DNA of 47,116 nt from NCBI GenBank assembly GCA_910585445.1, contig CAJUEK010000008.1, positions 1-47,116 of the forward strand, given 5' to 3'. Position numbers and translations under genes: made by a program. This DNA comes from an uncultured Bacteroidales bacterium. Lineage in GTDB: Bacteria > Bacteroidota > Bacteroidia > Bacteroidales > UBA932. Position 1 is the first letter of the stretch; every line of letters begins with the position of its first letter. Positions 34,607 to 43,266 of the stretch are shown piece after piece. Below the pieces are notes generated by a model. It was not told the DNA's origin and did no database searches. It was given only the letters and a program-made list of their open reading frames with translations.

Positions 34607-36169
34607 ATGAAAAAGACAATAATATTTGTTTCGCTTCTGCTGGCAGCATCAGTCTTCTCCGCATGCAACCAGAAGCTGCTTGATTTTTCCCCGACAGACT
34701 CCGGGTCGGGCGAGGAACTTCTCAAGGAGGCCTCAACTGCGATAAGTTCCGTAAACGGCATATACCGTTCCATGTGGTCTGCCGGATGGACAACGACGGG
34801 AAATACGCACCAGTGCTTCGGCATTTCCGCGTATAATCTCGCGCTTGAGGTTATGGCCGACGACCTGATTATGCAGGGACAGGGGAACGGATGGTTCTGG
34901 TTTGACCATGTCTATAGCGTAAAGTCTTATTATTCATCATCTGCTTTCCGCGGCTATGACGTCTGGTACGCCAATTACAAATGGATTGCGGATGCCAATT
35001 ACATAATCGCCGCAGAAGAGTCCATGGGAGGCTCCACGGCTGACGTGTCATATGTCGTGGGCCAGGCATATGCCATAAGGGCCTTGGCTTATCTCAATCT
35101 TGCGACATGGTTTGCCCGTGCTCCGTATAATCCGCTGGGAGGTACTTCGCGGTGGAATGACCCGGGTGTGCCGGTATATACCGAGGGCACTTCAATCAAG
35201 ACAGAGGGGAAGCCGCGCGAGAATCTGAGCATAGTGTATGAAAGGATTGCAAAAGATATGGACAGGGCAGTGGAACTGCTTGAGAAAGGTCAGGGCACTT
35301 CTCTTGCCGACAATAACAAGTCGCATATAAGCCTGTATGTCGCTCTCGGTCTTAAGTCCCGTGTCTGCCTTGCCACAGGCGACTGGGATGGTGCTTATGA
35401 TGCTGCGATGAGAGTGATAGAGGACGGGCCTTATGCGGTCGGAGGCCAGAGCGAATTGATGGGCGGAATGAATGACATCAACAATGCCAATGTGATGTGG
35501 GGAGCTGGAATCGCCAATTCGGAGCAGTCCGGTGCCTACGCAAGTTTCTTTACCCATATGGACAATGTTTCCGGCTCTTATGCTCAGGCGGCTCCGAAGC
35601 TTATCAGCAAACAGCTTTATAATCATATCAGCGACAATGACATCCGAAAAAGGTGGTGGAATCCGAATGACAGGGAGAGTCCTTATGTCTCGACTAAGTT
35701 CTCGTTCTCGAATGTCGCGGCATGGCTCGGTGACTATATTTACATGAGGGTTGAGGAAATGTATTTCACGGCTGCCGAGGCCGCTTTGCGCAGCGGGGAT
35801 GAAGATTCGGCCCGCAATCTTATGAATACGGTTATGGCCCCGCGCAATCCTGGCTACAATGCTTCTGCCTACCGCGGGACTATGCTTGGCGCTACTACTA
35901 CAACGTGGACCGGGTCTTTCCTCGAGAATATCCTGCTCCAGCGGCGAATTGAGCTTTGGGGCGAATACGGACGTCTGTTTGATGTCCGCCGCCTGGGACA
36001 GGGAATTTCCCGGAGCACTGAGGACGGGTTCTCGTCAGACTGCATGACCACCATGAGCCGCAATCGGATAAATATAACCAATCCGGACACATATGACTGG
36101 ATACTTATGATTCCGAAAGATGAGCTTGACGCCAATCCGAATATCAACGAAGAAGACCAGAATCCGTGA
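34607..36169 (+). CDS. SusD/RagB-type surface binding lipoprotein
   Basis: The 520-residue lipoprotein has the signal MKKTIIFVSLLLAASVFSAC. The SusD pattern is clear: an N-terminal LLDFSPTD, SAISSVNGIYRS-type helices (AISSVNGIYRSMWSAG), TPR-like helices (VGQAYAIRALAYLNLATWFA), and the C-terminal hallmark LQRRIELWGEYGRLFDVRRL. SusD proteins form a lid over the SusC barrel and hold the ligand. An ATG at 34595 overlaps the SusC stop, but the ATG at 34607 has GGAG at a better distance and starts the signal peptide directly. Confidence 0.95.
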   Translation: MKKTIIFVSLLLAASVFSACNQKLLDFSPTDSGSGEELLKEASTAISSVNGIYRSMWSAGWTTTGNTHQCFGISAYNLALEVMADDLIMQGQGNGWFWFDHVYSVKSYYSSSAFRGYDVWYANYKWIADANYIIAAEESMGGSTADVSYVVGQAYAIRALAYLNLATWFARAPYNPLGGTSRWNDPGVPVYTEGTSIKTEGKPRENLSIVYERIAKDMDRAVELLEKGQGTSLADNNKSHISLYVALGLKSRVCLATGDWDGAYDAAMRVIEDGPYAVGGQSELMGGMNDINNANVMWGAGIANSEQSGAYASFFTHMDNVSGSYAQAAPKLISKQLYNHISDNDIRKRWWNPNDRESPYVSTKFSFSNVAAWLGDYIYMRVEEMYFTAAEAALRSGDEDSARNLMNTVMAPRNPGYNASAYRGTMLGATTTTWTGSFLENILLQRRIELWGEYGRLFDVRRLGQGISRSTEDGFSSDCMTTMSRNRINITNPDTYDWILMIPKDELDANPNINEEDQNP

Positions 36170-38364
36170 TGAAAGCCATTATGAAAAATTTAGAAAATAT
36201 CCTGGCGTCCCTTTTGATTATCGGGGCGTGCGGCATCTTTGCGTCATGTTCAAAGACGCAGGAGGGGCCGATATACAATTCCAATGGAGACGACGGCAAG
36301 GAAATCCATTTCATACAGTCGTCCATCGGCAAGGAGTTTCCCTCAGACATGACTCAGGGGACAATTGATGTGCAGATAGCGCGCCCGGGAAACAGGGGCA
36401 CATATTCCGTGTGGCTTCTTAACCGGGGAGATGATTCAGGCCTGTTTTCGGTTCCCGATGTGGTGACTATTCCTGATGGGGAGTATTCTGTGAGTGTTCC
36501 TGTGGAGGTAGATCTTTCGAAGCTTATCATGGGCTCTGACATCAGCACTACGCTGTATATACGTGAGAGGGATGCGTATCTTGGTGACAATAGCGCATAT
36601 GTTTCGCAATATACGGACAAGATTGACGTTTCGGCATCTTTTGAGATAATATGGGAACCGTATTACAGGACAGATGCTTCCAGTGAGCAGGTGCGCCAGA
36701 CCGCGACATTCCATTACAACGGCTTCTATACAGGCCGCACATCAGGTCTTGAGGTGGACAAGGCTGCAGGAGCGGATATTTATCGTGTGAATGACTGGGC
36801 CAGCGGAGTAGGGTTCAAGTTCATTCTGCGTGAGGACAATACCTGTGTAGTTCCCGCCCAGTCGATAGGATATTTCAATTCGAACTATAATGAATATGTG
36901 CAGGTTTCCGATATGGCGGTATATCAGGGTGACGAGAGGATGTATGCTTCTTATCCGTGTACTTATGACGGCAAGGGAACGTTCAGCTTCTATCTGATTT
37001 ACTATGTGTCCGAAGGATATTTCGCCAAGGGAGAGGAAACGCTCGTATTCGAGTCTGATGCGGACAGGACGCCTCTGATGGCCATTGATTTTGACGGAAT
37101 CGAGACTACGGAAACGGGGTTCAAGGCCCCGAGGCTGTCGTTCTATGTCAATGAATATGTCAAGTCGTACAAGGCTACGGTAGTTCCAGGTGACATCGCT
37201 TCCGATCCTGCCGCTCTCGCTGGCGTGCGCTCCAAACTTATCGCCGGAGAGGCCCCGGGTCCTTATCCGGTTCTGACCCTGTATGCCGACCATTCTGAAT
37301 TGTGGAGCGTACCGGGAGGCAATTTCACCGCAGTAGCCCTGGCATATGATGAGGAAGGTACGCCTTGCGACCTTTATCATACACGGTTCACATGCGACCC
37401 GTCCGGCATATATGTGCCTGAGGCTGTGGCATTTGATTTTTATCGTGAGGATTCGTCTCCGGCATATTCTCCTTACACTTCGTTGTTGTGGCATATACAG
37501 ACGGCTAATGTGTCAGCGATGAAGTATCTGTGCGTAAGGACTGACATTTATGATTATCTTGTCAATGCCAACCGGGACATGTCCTTGGCGGATTTTGTCA
37601 GCAAGAACGGAAATGCCGTTTCTGATGAAATCCTTGCTTCCGCAAATGAGGACGGTTTCACTACGGCGTTCACAAACTTGGTTGAGGGCCTTGAATATAC
37701 GCTTGCGGTGGTTATGTACAATGAGTTCGGGGATGCTGTCGTTGAGGAACGCAAGGCTTCCACTCTTGGCCGGTCAATTGATGATTTTGACAAGACCAGG
37801 ACTATGGATGACTTTTTGGGGGCATTCCGTGCAACAGCTGTTACGCGTGTCACCGGTGCGGCTTCCAATGCGGTTTCCACAGGCAATTACAGGATTGACA
37901 TTTATCGTCAGAACGGTTCTCAGGTGATAATAAACGGCATGTCCGACATGAGGGACTTCACACCGGAACTTACTGGCTATTATGACGAGGATATGCATGC
38001 GGTAATTGTGGGTACGCAGGCTTGCGGAAAATACCGTGACAATTATGCTTTCCTCGGCATGTCCGACGGTTTTTCGACTTATTGGGGAGGCTGTGAATTT
38101 GCGATAGGCTATATCGGTGACACTCTCTATTGGCTTTCTGCTCCGGGGTCTTCGGGTAATGTTTACCAGTACCAGTTCCTGCTGTTCAGCTCGGACCAGC
38201 CGACAAGCAATTCATATCTCCGTGAATCAGTAGGGTCAAAGTCCTGGTCAAATGTCAGCATGACTCCATTTGCGCTTGCTCCGTCTTCCTGCTCCGGAGG
38301 CTCTTGCGCGGTACGGACACTATCGCTATCAGGTGTCAGCTTCGAATCGTATTTGTGTGACTGA
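36169..38364 (+). CDS. Surface lipoprotein of unknown function, last gene of the locus
   Basis: The 731-residue lipoprotein has the signal ILASLLIIGACGIFASC. A first beta domain resembling Calx-beta/DUF4843-type modules (GTYSVWLLNRGDDSGLFSVP, YSVSVPVEVDLSKL) covers about residues 45-150. Longer beta-rich repeats follow, including one with VEGLEYTLAVVMYNEFGD. The final part (from about 540) may be a ligand-binding jelly-roll-like domain. Lipoproteins at this place (SusE/F-like) usually bind ligand at the surface. The start overlaps the SusD stop (GTGATGA), so translation is coupled; an ATG at 36181 is also possible. A strong terminator follows 17 nt later. Confidence 0.8.
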   Translation: MKAIMKNLENILASLLIIGACGIFASCSKTQEGPIYNSNGDDGKEIHFIQSSIGKEFPSDMTQGTIDVQIARPGNRGTYSVWLLNRGDDSGLFSVPDVVTIPDGEYSVSVPVEVDLSKLIMGSDISTTLYIRERDAYLGDNSAYVSQYTDKIDVSASFEIIWEPYYRTDASSEQVRQTATFHYNGFYTGRTSGLEVDKAAGADIYRVNDWASGVGFKFILREDNTCVVPAQSIGYFNSNYNEYVQVSDMAVYQGDERMYASYPCTYDGKGTFSFYLIYYVSEGYFAKGEETLVFESDADRTPLMAIDFDGIETTETGFKAPRLSFYVNEYVKSYKATVVPGDIASDPAALAGVRSKLIAGEAPGPYPVLTLYADHSELWSVPGGNFTAVALAYDEEGTPCDLYHTRFTCDPSGIYVPEAVAFDFYREDSSPAYSPYTSLLWHIQTANVSAMKYLCVRTDIYDYLVNANRDMSLADFVSKNGNAVSDEILASANEDGFTTAFTNLVEGLEYTLAVVMYNEFGDAVVEERKASTLGRSIDDFDKTRTMDDFLGAFRATAVTRVTGAASNAVSTGNYRIDIYRQNGSQVIINGMSDMRDFTPELTGYYDEDMHAVIVGTQACGKYRDNYAFLGMSDGFSTYWGGCEFAIGYIGDTLYWLSAPGSSGNVYQYQFLLFSSDQPTSNSYLRESVGSKSWSNVSMTPFALAPSSCSGGSCAVRTLSLSGVSFESYLCD

Positions 38365-38381
38365 CAGCGGTTTTGTGATTG

Positions 38382-38414
38382 AATCATCCGGACGGAACTC
38401 CCGTCCGGATGATT
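38382..38414 (+). terminator. Intrinsic terminator of the surface locus
   Basis: A perfect 14-bp stem (38382-38395 with 38401-38414) with a 5-nt loop (AACTC) runs into a T-run (ATTTTTG). It closes the eight-gene run. Confidence 0.92.
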
Positions 38415-38545
38415 TTTGTTTGCAGCTGATCTTTGCCGGCTAGATGCCTCGCGAATATGTACTTATATATACAAGATGCCTGGCGGGAAAATATATTAGA
38501 TTACGATTGCACCATGTTTCTGAAAGGAAATCAATCAGAATTGAT

Positions 38546-38553
38546 TAATTTTG
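38546..38553 (+). promoter_or_regulatory. -7 element and long leader of aspS
   Basis: TAATTTTG fits TAnnTTTG. If used, transcription starts near 38560 and leaves about 260 nt of leader before aspS. The first part of the leader can fold (TGCATGG at 38573-38579 with CCATGCA at 38611-38617), and the second part is the 81-nt repeat array. A TTTC lies upstream at about 25 nt, so the -33 box is weak. Confidence 0.4.
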
Positions 38554-38631
38554 CCGATTGGCTGGGGGTGGTTGCATGGATGTAAGCGGTGCTGCTTAGT
38601 TCCTGGCCTCCCATGCAGGAATGCTTTATTG

Positions 38632-38807
38632 TAGCTTGAAAAGCTAAAATAAACGATTAAGCCGAGAGCAGAGACAAAACTTGTTTTGACTATGCCGAGG
38701 CGGAGTTTATCATAGACTGAAAATCTAAAATAAACGATTAAAGCCGGTAGCAGAAGACAAATTCATTTGTATTATGCCGAGGCGAGAGTGATTGTAAACG
38801 AAGTTTA
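38632..38807 (+). repeat. Tandem 81-nt units with GAA-loop hairpins before aspS
   Basis: Three hairpins with a GAA loop stand exactly 81 nt apart. H1 is TAGCTT-GAA-AAGCTA (38632-38646), H2 is TAGACT-GAA-AATCTA (38713-38727, one mismatch), and H3 is TAAAC-GAA-GTTTA (38795-38807). The first two are each followed by AAAATAAACGATTAA, a GCC-rich part, and a second hairpin (CAAAAC-TT-GTTTTG at 38675-38688; ACAAAT-TC-ATTTGT at 38757-38770), then ATGCCGAGGC. Stem bases change in pairs between units while loops and flanks stay. H3 ends 13 nt before the aspS ATG. This points to a structured leader that controls aspS, though a DNA-binding role is not excluded. Confidence 0.75.
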
Positions 38808-38820
38808 AAATACCATAATA

Positions 38821-40596
38821 ATGTACAGGACACATACCTGCGGAGAACTCCGCATAGAAAATGCCGGTCAGACGGTTACGTTGGCCGGATGGGTGCAGAA
38901 ATCAAGAAAACTTGGAGGAATGACGTTCGTTGACCTGCGTGACCGCTATGGCATTACCCAGCTTGTGGTGGATGCTTCTGCTGAGCAGGAACTGCTGGAG
39001 ACGGCTGCGTCTCTCGGACGTGAATGGGTGATACAGGTGACCGGAACCGTATTGGAGCGTCAGAGCAAGAATCCTAAGATGCCTACCGGAGACATTGAAA
39101 TAGGCATTTCGGAAATCAAGGTTCTCAACAAGGCCAATACCCCTCCTTTCACAATAGAGGATGACAGTGACGGCGGTGAGGAACTCCGCGCCAAGTACCG
39201 TTATCTGGACCTTCGCAGGAATCCGCTTCAGAAGGCACTGAAGCTTCGTCACCAGATTGCTCATGAGGTGCGCAATTATCTGGATGCCATGAATTTCCTT
39301 GAGATAGAGACTCCTTATCTCATCAAGTCAACCCCTGAGGGTGCGCGTGACTTTGTCGTTCCTTCGCGCATGAATCCGGGCCAGTTCTACGCCCTTCCTC
39401 AGTCGCCCCAGACTTTCAAGCAGCTTCTCATGGTGGCCGGCTATGACCGTTATTTCCAGATTGTGCGCTGTTTCCGTGACGAGGATTTGCGTGCTGACCG
39501 TCAGCCTGAGTTCACCCAGATAGACTGTGAGATGTCTTTTGTGGAGCAGGAGGATGTGCTTGGCACATTCGAGGGCATGATGAGGACGCTTTTCAAGAAT
39601 GTCCTGAATGTTGAGATTGCAGACAGGATTCCGCGCATGAGCTGGTATGATGCCATGGATTTCTATGGTTCTGACAAACCGGATATCCGTTTCGGAATGA
39701 AAATAAATGAGATAACCGACCTTGTGCAGGGACATGGCTTCTCTGTGTTTGACAGTGTTGGATATGTGGGAGCAATAAATGTGGAAGGTGCGGCTGCATA
39801 TACCCGCAAGCAGATTGATGAGCTGACTGAGTGGGTAAAGAGGCCACAGGTCGGTGCCAAGGGGCTCGTTTATATAAAGGTAAATGAGGACGGAAGCATC
39901 AAGTCTTCAGTTGACAAGTTCTACACTCCGGAGCAGCTTCAGGCTGTGGCGGACCGTCTTGGTGCGGCTAAGGGTGATATGATGCTTGTTCTTTGCGGTG
40001 CGAAGAGAAAGACTCAGACCATGCTCGGAGTTTTGCGCCTTGAGATGGGAAACAGGCTTGGCCTGAGGGACCCGTTCAATTTCGCTCCTCTTTGGGTGGT
40101 GGATTTCCCTCTGTTCGAGTGGGATGACGAGACGCAGCGTTTTTATGCGATGCACCATCCGTTCACGGCTCCTAAGCCTGAGCACATGTCCCTTTATTAT
40201 AGCGACAAGAAGGAAGATCTTGAGAAGGTTTGTGCGAATGCATACGATTTCGTCTTGAACGGAACTGAGCTTGGAGGAGGCTCTATCCGTATCCATGAGG
40301 CCGACATGCAGCAGAGGATGTTCGAGATTCTCGGAATCAGCAAGGAAGACGCCGAATACAAGTTCGGGTTCATAATCAATGCATTCAAGTTCGGCGCACC
40401 TCCTCACGGAGGCCTTGCATTCGGTTTTGACCGCGTTTGCTCGCTCTTCGGCGGCCAGGAGACAATCCGTGACTATATCGCGTTCCCTAAGAACAACCAG
40501 GGCCGTGATGTCATGATTGATTCTCCTTCATATATCGATCAGGAGCAGATGGACGAGCTTTTCCTTGCATCCACTGCTGAGCGTAAGGAAGAGTAA
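38821..40596 (+). CDS. aspS: Aspartyl-tRNA synthetase
   Basis: The 591-residue class IIb enzyme charges tRNA-Asp. The N-terminal OB fold binds the anticodon (VTLAGWVQKSRKLGGMTFVDLR). Motif 2 is YFQIVRCFRDEDLRADRQPEFTQ, with the Asp-binding residues, and motif 3 is HGGLAFGFDRV. An insertion domain of bacterial type (about residues 290-410) lies between motifs 2 and 3. Length is typical for bacterial AspRS. No GatCAB gene is visible in this window, so I cannot say if the enzyme is discriminating. The gene is monocistronic between an unusual leader (38546-38807) and a terminator at 40620-40659. Confidence 0.98.
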   Translation: MYRTHTCGELRIENAGQTVTLAGWVQKSRKLGGMTFVDLRDRYGITQLVVDASAEQELLETAASLGREWVIQVTGTVLERQSKNPKMPTGDIEIGISEIKVLNKANTPPFTIEDDSDGGEELRAKYRYLDLRRNPLQKALKLRHQIAHEVRNYLDAMNFLEIETPYLIKSTPEGARDFVVPSRMNPGQFYALPQSPQTFKQLLMVAGYDRYFQIVRCFRDEDLRADRQPEFTQIDCEMSFVEQEDVLGTFEGMMRTLFKNVLNVEIADRIPRMSWYDAMDFYGSDKPDIRFGMKINEITDLVQGHGFSVFDSVGYVGAINVEGAAAYTRKQIDELTEWVKRPQVGAKGLVYIKVNEDGSIKSSVDKFYTPEQLQAVADRLGAAKGDMMLVLCGAKRKTQTMLGVLRLEMGNRLGLRDPFNFAPLWVVDFPLFEWDDETQRFYAMHHPFTAPKPEHMSLYYSDKKEDLEKVCANAYDFVLNGTELGGGSIRIHEADMQQRMFEILGISKEDAEYKFGFIINAFKFGAPPHGGLAFGFDRVCSLFGGQETIRDYIAFPKNNQGRDVMIDSPSYIDQEQMDELFLASTAERKEE

Positions 40597-40619
40597 GGGA
40601 CAAGTCTGATTATAATAAG

Positions 40620-40659
40620 AGACGGGAACTCCAATCAAGTGAGCACCCGTCTTTTTTTT
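40620..40659 (+). terminator. Intrinsic terminator of aspS
   Basis: AGACGGG (40620-40626) pairs with CCCGTCT (40646-40652) and runs into a stretch of eight T. It lies 23 nt after the aspS stop. Confidence 0.85.
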
Positions 40660-40667
40660 ATGCAGGT

Positions 40668-41019
40668 ATGGCTTTATTATCGTGCCCCTTGGACTGGCAA
40701 GGCTTGACAAGCGGGAACATGTCTCGTCTGACGGAGCGCCCTGCGGTTTTTGACGAAAAGGAGTTTGACCGCTTGTTTGAAATGGCGGAATTGTGTAACT
40801 TCACGGCCGAACAATTCATTAACTATCAGGCGTCTCAGAAGATGATTTACAATTATGAGAATACTATTGATTTCGCACGTCAGCAGGGGCGCGAAGAAGG
40901 ACGGCAGGATAAGGCGGTTGAAGTTGCGGAGAAACTGATTTCTTTGGGGCTTCCGCCCGGGCAGATTGCCGCAGCTACAGGAACAGGTTGAGAATCTGAA
41001 ACAGAACGGTAAAAGATAA
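40668..41019 (+). pseudogene. C-terminal remnant of a PD-(D/E)XK (Rpn-type) transposase-like nuclease
   Basis: From 40716 the frame reads NMSRLTERPAVFDEKEFDRL, FEMAELCNFTAEQ, later GREEGRQDKAVEVAEKLISLG and LPPGQIAAATG. This is the conserved C-terminal part of the Rpn/PD-(D/E)XK nuclease family transposase, whose full length is near 300 residues. The nuclease domain is absent. Near 40980 the frame ends in TG-stop, but another frame continues with EQVENLKQNGKR-stop (40981-41019), the normal end of the family, so a small frameshift is also present. The start at 40668 is only the first in-frame ATG. It is a decayed mobile-gene scrap. Confidence 0.8.
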
Positions 41020-41025
41020 TTGCAT

Positions 41026-41511
41026 ATGGATTTTTTGGAAGTTATAGAGAAGAGGCATAGTGTCAGGAAGTTTTCCGGCAGGCCTGTTGAACGTGAGGTG
41101 CTGGATGCTCTCGTGCGTGTTGCGCAGACTGCGCCGTCATCAAGAAACAGCCGCAGCACTGTGTTCATGATTGTTGATGACAAAGATACGCTTGAGGCGC
41201 TTTCGCAGATGCGTGATTATGGGGCGTCGTTTATGAAAGAAGCTGCCGCTGCTGTCGTGATAGTGGGGGATGAGACCAAGACGGACCTGTGGGTTGACAA
41301 TTGTGCGATTTCTGCTGCTTTCCTGCAGTTGGCAGTTACTGCCGCTGACCTCGGGAGCTGCTGGGTGCATGTCAATGGACGTCCGCGCTTGAAGAATGAG
41401 CCTAAAGGGGACTCGGCATGTGAATATGTGAAGGAACTGCTCGGAATAAAGGATGGTCTCCGCCCTTATTGTGTCATTGCTGTGGGATATCCGTGGCAGG
41501 AGCAAGAGTGA
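41026..41511 (+). CDS. Nitroreductase family protein
   Basis: The 161-residue flavoprotein has the nitroreductase N-terminal signature (IEKRHSVRKFSGRPVEREVLDAL, with R-x-S-V-R binding FMN phosphate). It continues with QTAPSSRNSRS, AAAAVVIVGDE, and AADLGSCWVHVNGRP. It ends with YCVIAVGYPWQE, the usual GYP-type close. Such short members use FMN and NAD(P)H to reduce nitro or quinone compounds; the real substrate is unknown. It begins 6 nt after the nuclease remnant. An in-frame TTG at 41020 is a less likely start. Confidence 0.92.
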   Translation: MDFLEVIEKRHSVRKFSGRPVEREVLDALVRVAQTAPSSRNSRSTVFMIVDDKDTLEALSQMRDYGASFMKEAAAAVVIVGDETKTDLWVDNCAISAAFLQLAVTAADLGSCWVHVNGRPRLKNEPKGDSACEYVKELLGIKDGLRPYCVIAVGYPWQEQE

Positions 41512-41543
41512 AAAAGTCGCGTATAACGTAACGGAAAAATAAT

Positions 41544-41599
41544 TACCTTTGCAAATCGTGGCTTAATGTGACTGGCATTGGCTGTCAGCCCGGTATGCC
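41544..41599 (+). promoter_or_regulatory. -7 element and leader hairpin of pheS
   Basis: TACCTTTG (41544-41551) matches TAnnTTTG. The leader that follows folds into a nested hairpin: GGCAT (41574-41578) with ATGCC (41595-41599), and inside it GGCT-GTC-AGCC (41580-41590). No T-run follows and no run of Phe codons is seen, so this is not an obvious attenuator. No clear -33 box is visible. Confidence 0.45.
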
Positions 41600-41629
41600 G
41601 AAACGTTGGATAAGGTAAAACAGTGAAAT

Positions 41630-42655
41630 ATGAAGGAAAAAATAACGGCTCTTTTGGAGCAGGTCAACAGTCTCTCATGCAAGACTGAACAGGAGATAGA
41701 AGAGGCCAGGGTCCGCCTTCTGGGAAAGAAAGGAGAAGTGACCCGTCTTTTTGAGGAGTTCAGGACCGTTGCGCCGGAGCTTAAAAAGGAGTTCGGACAG
41801 AAGCTCAACGTCCTGAAGAATGCTGCCGCAGCCAAGATTGAGGAACTCAAGGGGGCGGTGTCTGAAAACACCCAGTCTGGGGAAGCTTCATTTGACTACA
41901 CGATGCCAGGTGATCCGGTTGCTCTTGGTTCACGTCATCCGGTGTCTATAGCACGTGAGGAAATCGTGGGCATATTCCGCAAATTCGGATATGATGTTGC
42001 AGAAGGTCCGGAGATAGAGGATGACTGGCATGTTTTCGAGGCTCTCAATTTCCCTCCGGAACACCCTGCACGTGAGATGCAGGATACTTTCTTCATCAGT
42101 GAGAGTGACAATCCTGTGCTTCTGCGTACCCATACTTCAAGTGTTCAGGTGCGTGCAATGGAGAAAATGCCTCTCCCGATACGAATCATCTGCCCGGGAC
42201 GCGTGTTCCGCAATGAGGCCATTTCTGCCCGTGCGCACTGCATCTTCCATCAGGTCGAAGGCCTGTATATTGATGAGAACGTCACATTTGCAGATATGAA
42301 ACAGGCTATCCTGCTTTTTGCCCGTGAAATGTTCGGGCCGCAGACAGAAATCAGGATGCGTCCGTCTTATTTCCCGTTCACTGAGCCTTCGGCTGAGATT
42401 GACGTAAGCTGCAACATTTGCGGAGGAAAAGGCTGCAACATATGCAAGGGAACCGGCTGGCTTGAGATTATGGGTTGCGGAATGGTTGACCCTAATGTTC
42501 TTGAGGCGTCGGGAATAGACAGCAGCAAATACAGCGGTTTCGCTTTCGGAATGGGAGTGGAGAGGATTGCGATGCTCAAGTGGCAGGTGCGTGACCTCCG
42601 CAATTATTTCGAGAATGACCTGCGCTTTTTGAAAGAATTTGAAACTTCGCTTTAG
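41630..42655 (+). CDS. pheS: Phenylalanyl-tRNA synthetase alpha subunit
   Basis: The 341-residue alpha subunit begins with a coiled-coil tRNA-binding arm (about residues 1-85). The catalytic class II core follows: HPVSIAREEIVGIFRKFGY, EIEDDWHVFEALNFPPEHPAR, then motif 2 (RIICPGRVFRNEAISARAHC, FHQVEGLYID) and motif 3 (GFAFGMGVERIAML). A cysteine pair cluster (CNICGGKGCNICKGTGW) lies before motif 3, as in many bacterial PheS. It charges tRNA-Phe together with PheT, which is not adjacent here, as is usual when the genes are split in Bacteroidales. A hairpin follows 8 nt after the stop. Confidence 0.97.
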   Translation: MKEKITALLEQVNSLSCKTEQEIEEARVRLLGKKGEVTRLFEEFRTVAPELKKEFGQKLNVLKNAAAAKIEELKGAVSENTQSGEASFDYTMPGDPVALGSRHPVSIAREEIVGIFRKFGYDVAEGPEIEDDWHVFEALNFPPEHPAREMQDTFFISESDNPVLLRTHTSSVQVRAMEKMPLPIRIICPGRVFRNEAISARAHCIFHQVEGLYIDENVTFADMKQAILLFAREMFGPQTEIRMRPSYFPFTEPSAEIDVSCNICGGKGCNICKGTGWLEIMGCGMVDPNVLEASGIDSSKYSGFAFGMGVERIAMLKWQVRDLRNYFENDLRFLKEFETSL

Positions 42656-42662
42656 TAATGAT

Positions 42663-42696
42663 AAAGTGCTGCCTGCAGAAAAACGGGCGGCACTTT
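42663..42696 (+). terminator. Hairpin after pheS, weak terminator
   Basis: AAAGTGCTGCCT (42663-42674) pairs with GGGCGGCACTTT (42685-42696) with wobble pairs, and is followed by CTATTATG. The U-tract is poor, so some read-through into the carbonic anhydrase gene 18 nt later is likely. Confidence 0.6.
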
Positions 42697-42714
42697 CTAT
42701 TATGCGCATGAATT

Positions 42715-43257
42715 ATGATTGACAAGATTTTGGAATATAACGGGAGATTTGTCGCGGAAAAGAAATATGAGCAATTCATAACCGACAAGTATCCCAACAA
42801 GAAGATAGCTATCGTGACCTGTATGGACACGCGTCTGGTGGAGCTTCTGCCTGCCGCTCTCGGATTCAGGAACGGGGATGTGAAAATCATCAAGAATGCA
42901 GGAGGAACTATAACTAATCCTTTTGACAGTACTGTGCGCAGTCTTATAGTGGCTATATACGAGCTTGGTGTTGAAGAGGTTATGATTATAGGTCATACGG
43001 GCTGCGGTGTCCATGGAATGGACAGTGCGCAGATGCAGCATCTTATGAGGGAGCGCGGGATTCCGGACAGCCACATAACACTCATGAAGCACTGCGGGAT
43101 TGACCTTGACCAGTGGCTTCATGGTTTCGACGACACTGAGTCCGCCATACTTGAGACCGTTGACCTTGTAAGCAACCATCCTCTGATTCCTAAGGATGTT
43201 GTTGTGAAAGGCTATATAATGGATTCAGTTACAGGAGAGCTTAATCCGATAGGCTGA
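42715..43257 (+). CDS. Beta-class carbonic anhydrase
   Basis: The 180-residue enzyme interconverts CO2 and bicarbonate. The zinc site is clear: Cys36 with Asp38 and Arg40 in TCMDTR, then His94 and Cys97 in IIGHTGCGVHGM. The Asp-Arg dyad is intact. The glycine-rich NAGGTITNPF and the C-terminal VVKGYIMDSVTGEL fit the short bacterial (type II-like, clade D) form. It is cytoplasmic, with no signal peptide. It lies behind pheS and may share its transcript. Provision of bicarbonate for carboxylation fits the CO2-dependent metabolism of Bacteroidales (established for the group). Confidence 0.95.
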   Translation: MIDKILEYNGRFVAEKKYEQFITDKYPNKKIAIVTCMDTRLVELLPAALGFRNGDVKIIKNAGGTITNPFDSTVRSLIVAIYELGVEEVMIIGHTGCGVHGMDSAQMQHLMRERGIPDSHITLMKHCGIDLDQWLHGFDDTESAILETVDLVSNHPLIPKDVVVKGYIMDSVTGELNPIG

Positions 43258-43266
43258 CCCGTTTGT

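Noticed and set aside
41574..41599. Phe-type attenuator before pheS
   Set aside because: The leader has a nested hairpin, but no run of Phe codons, no leader peptide and no U-tract, so transcription attenuation is not supported.
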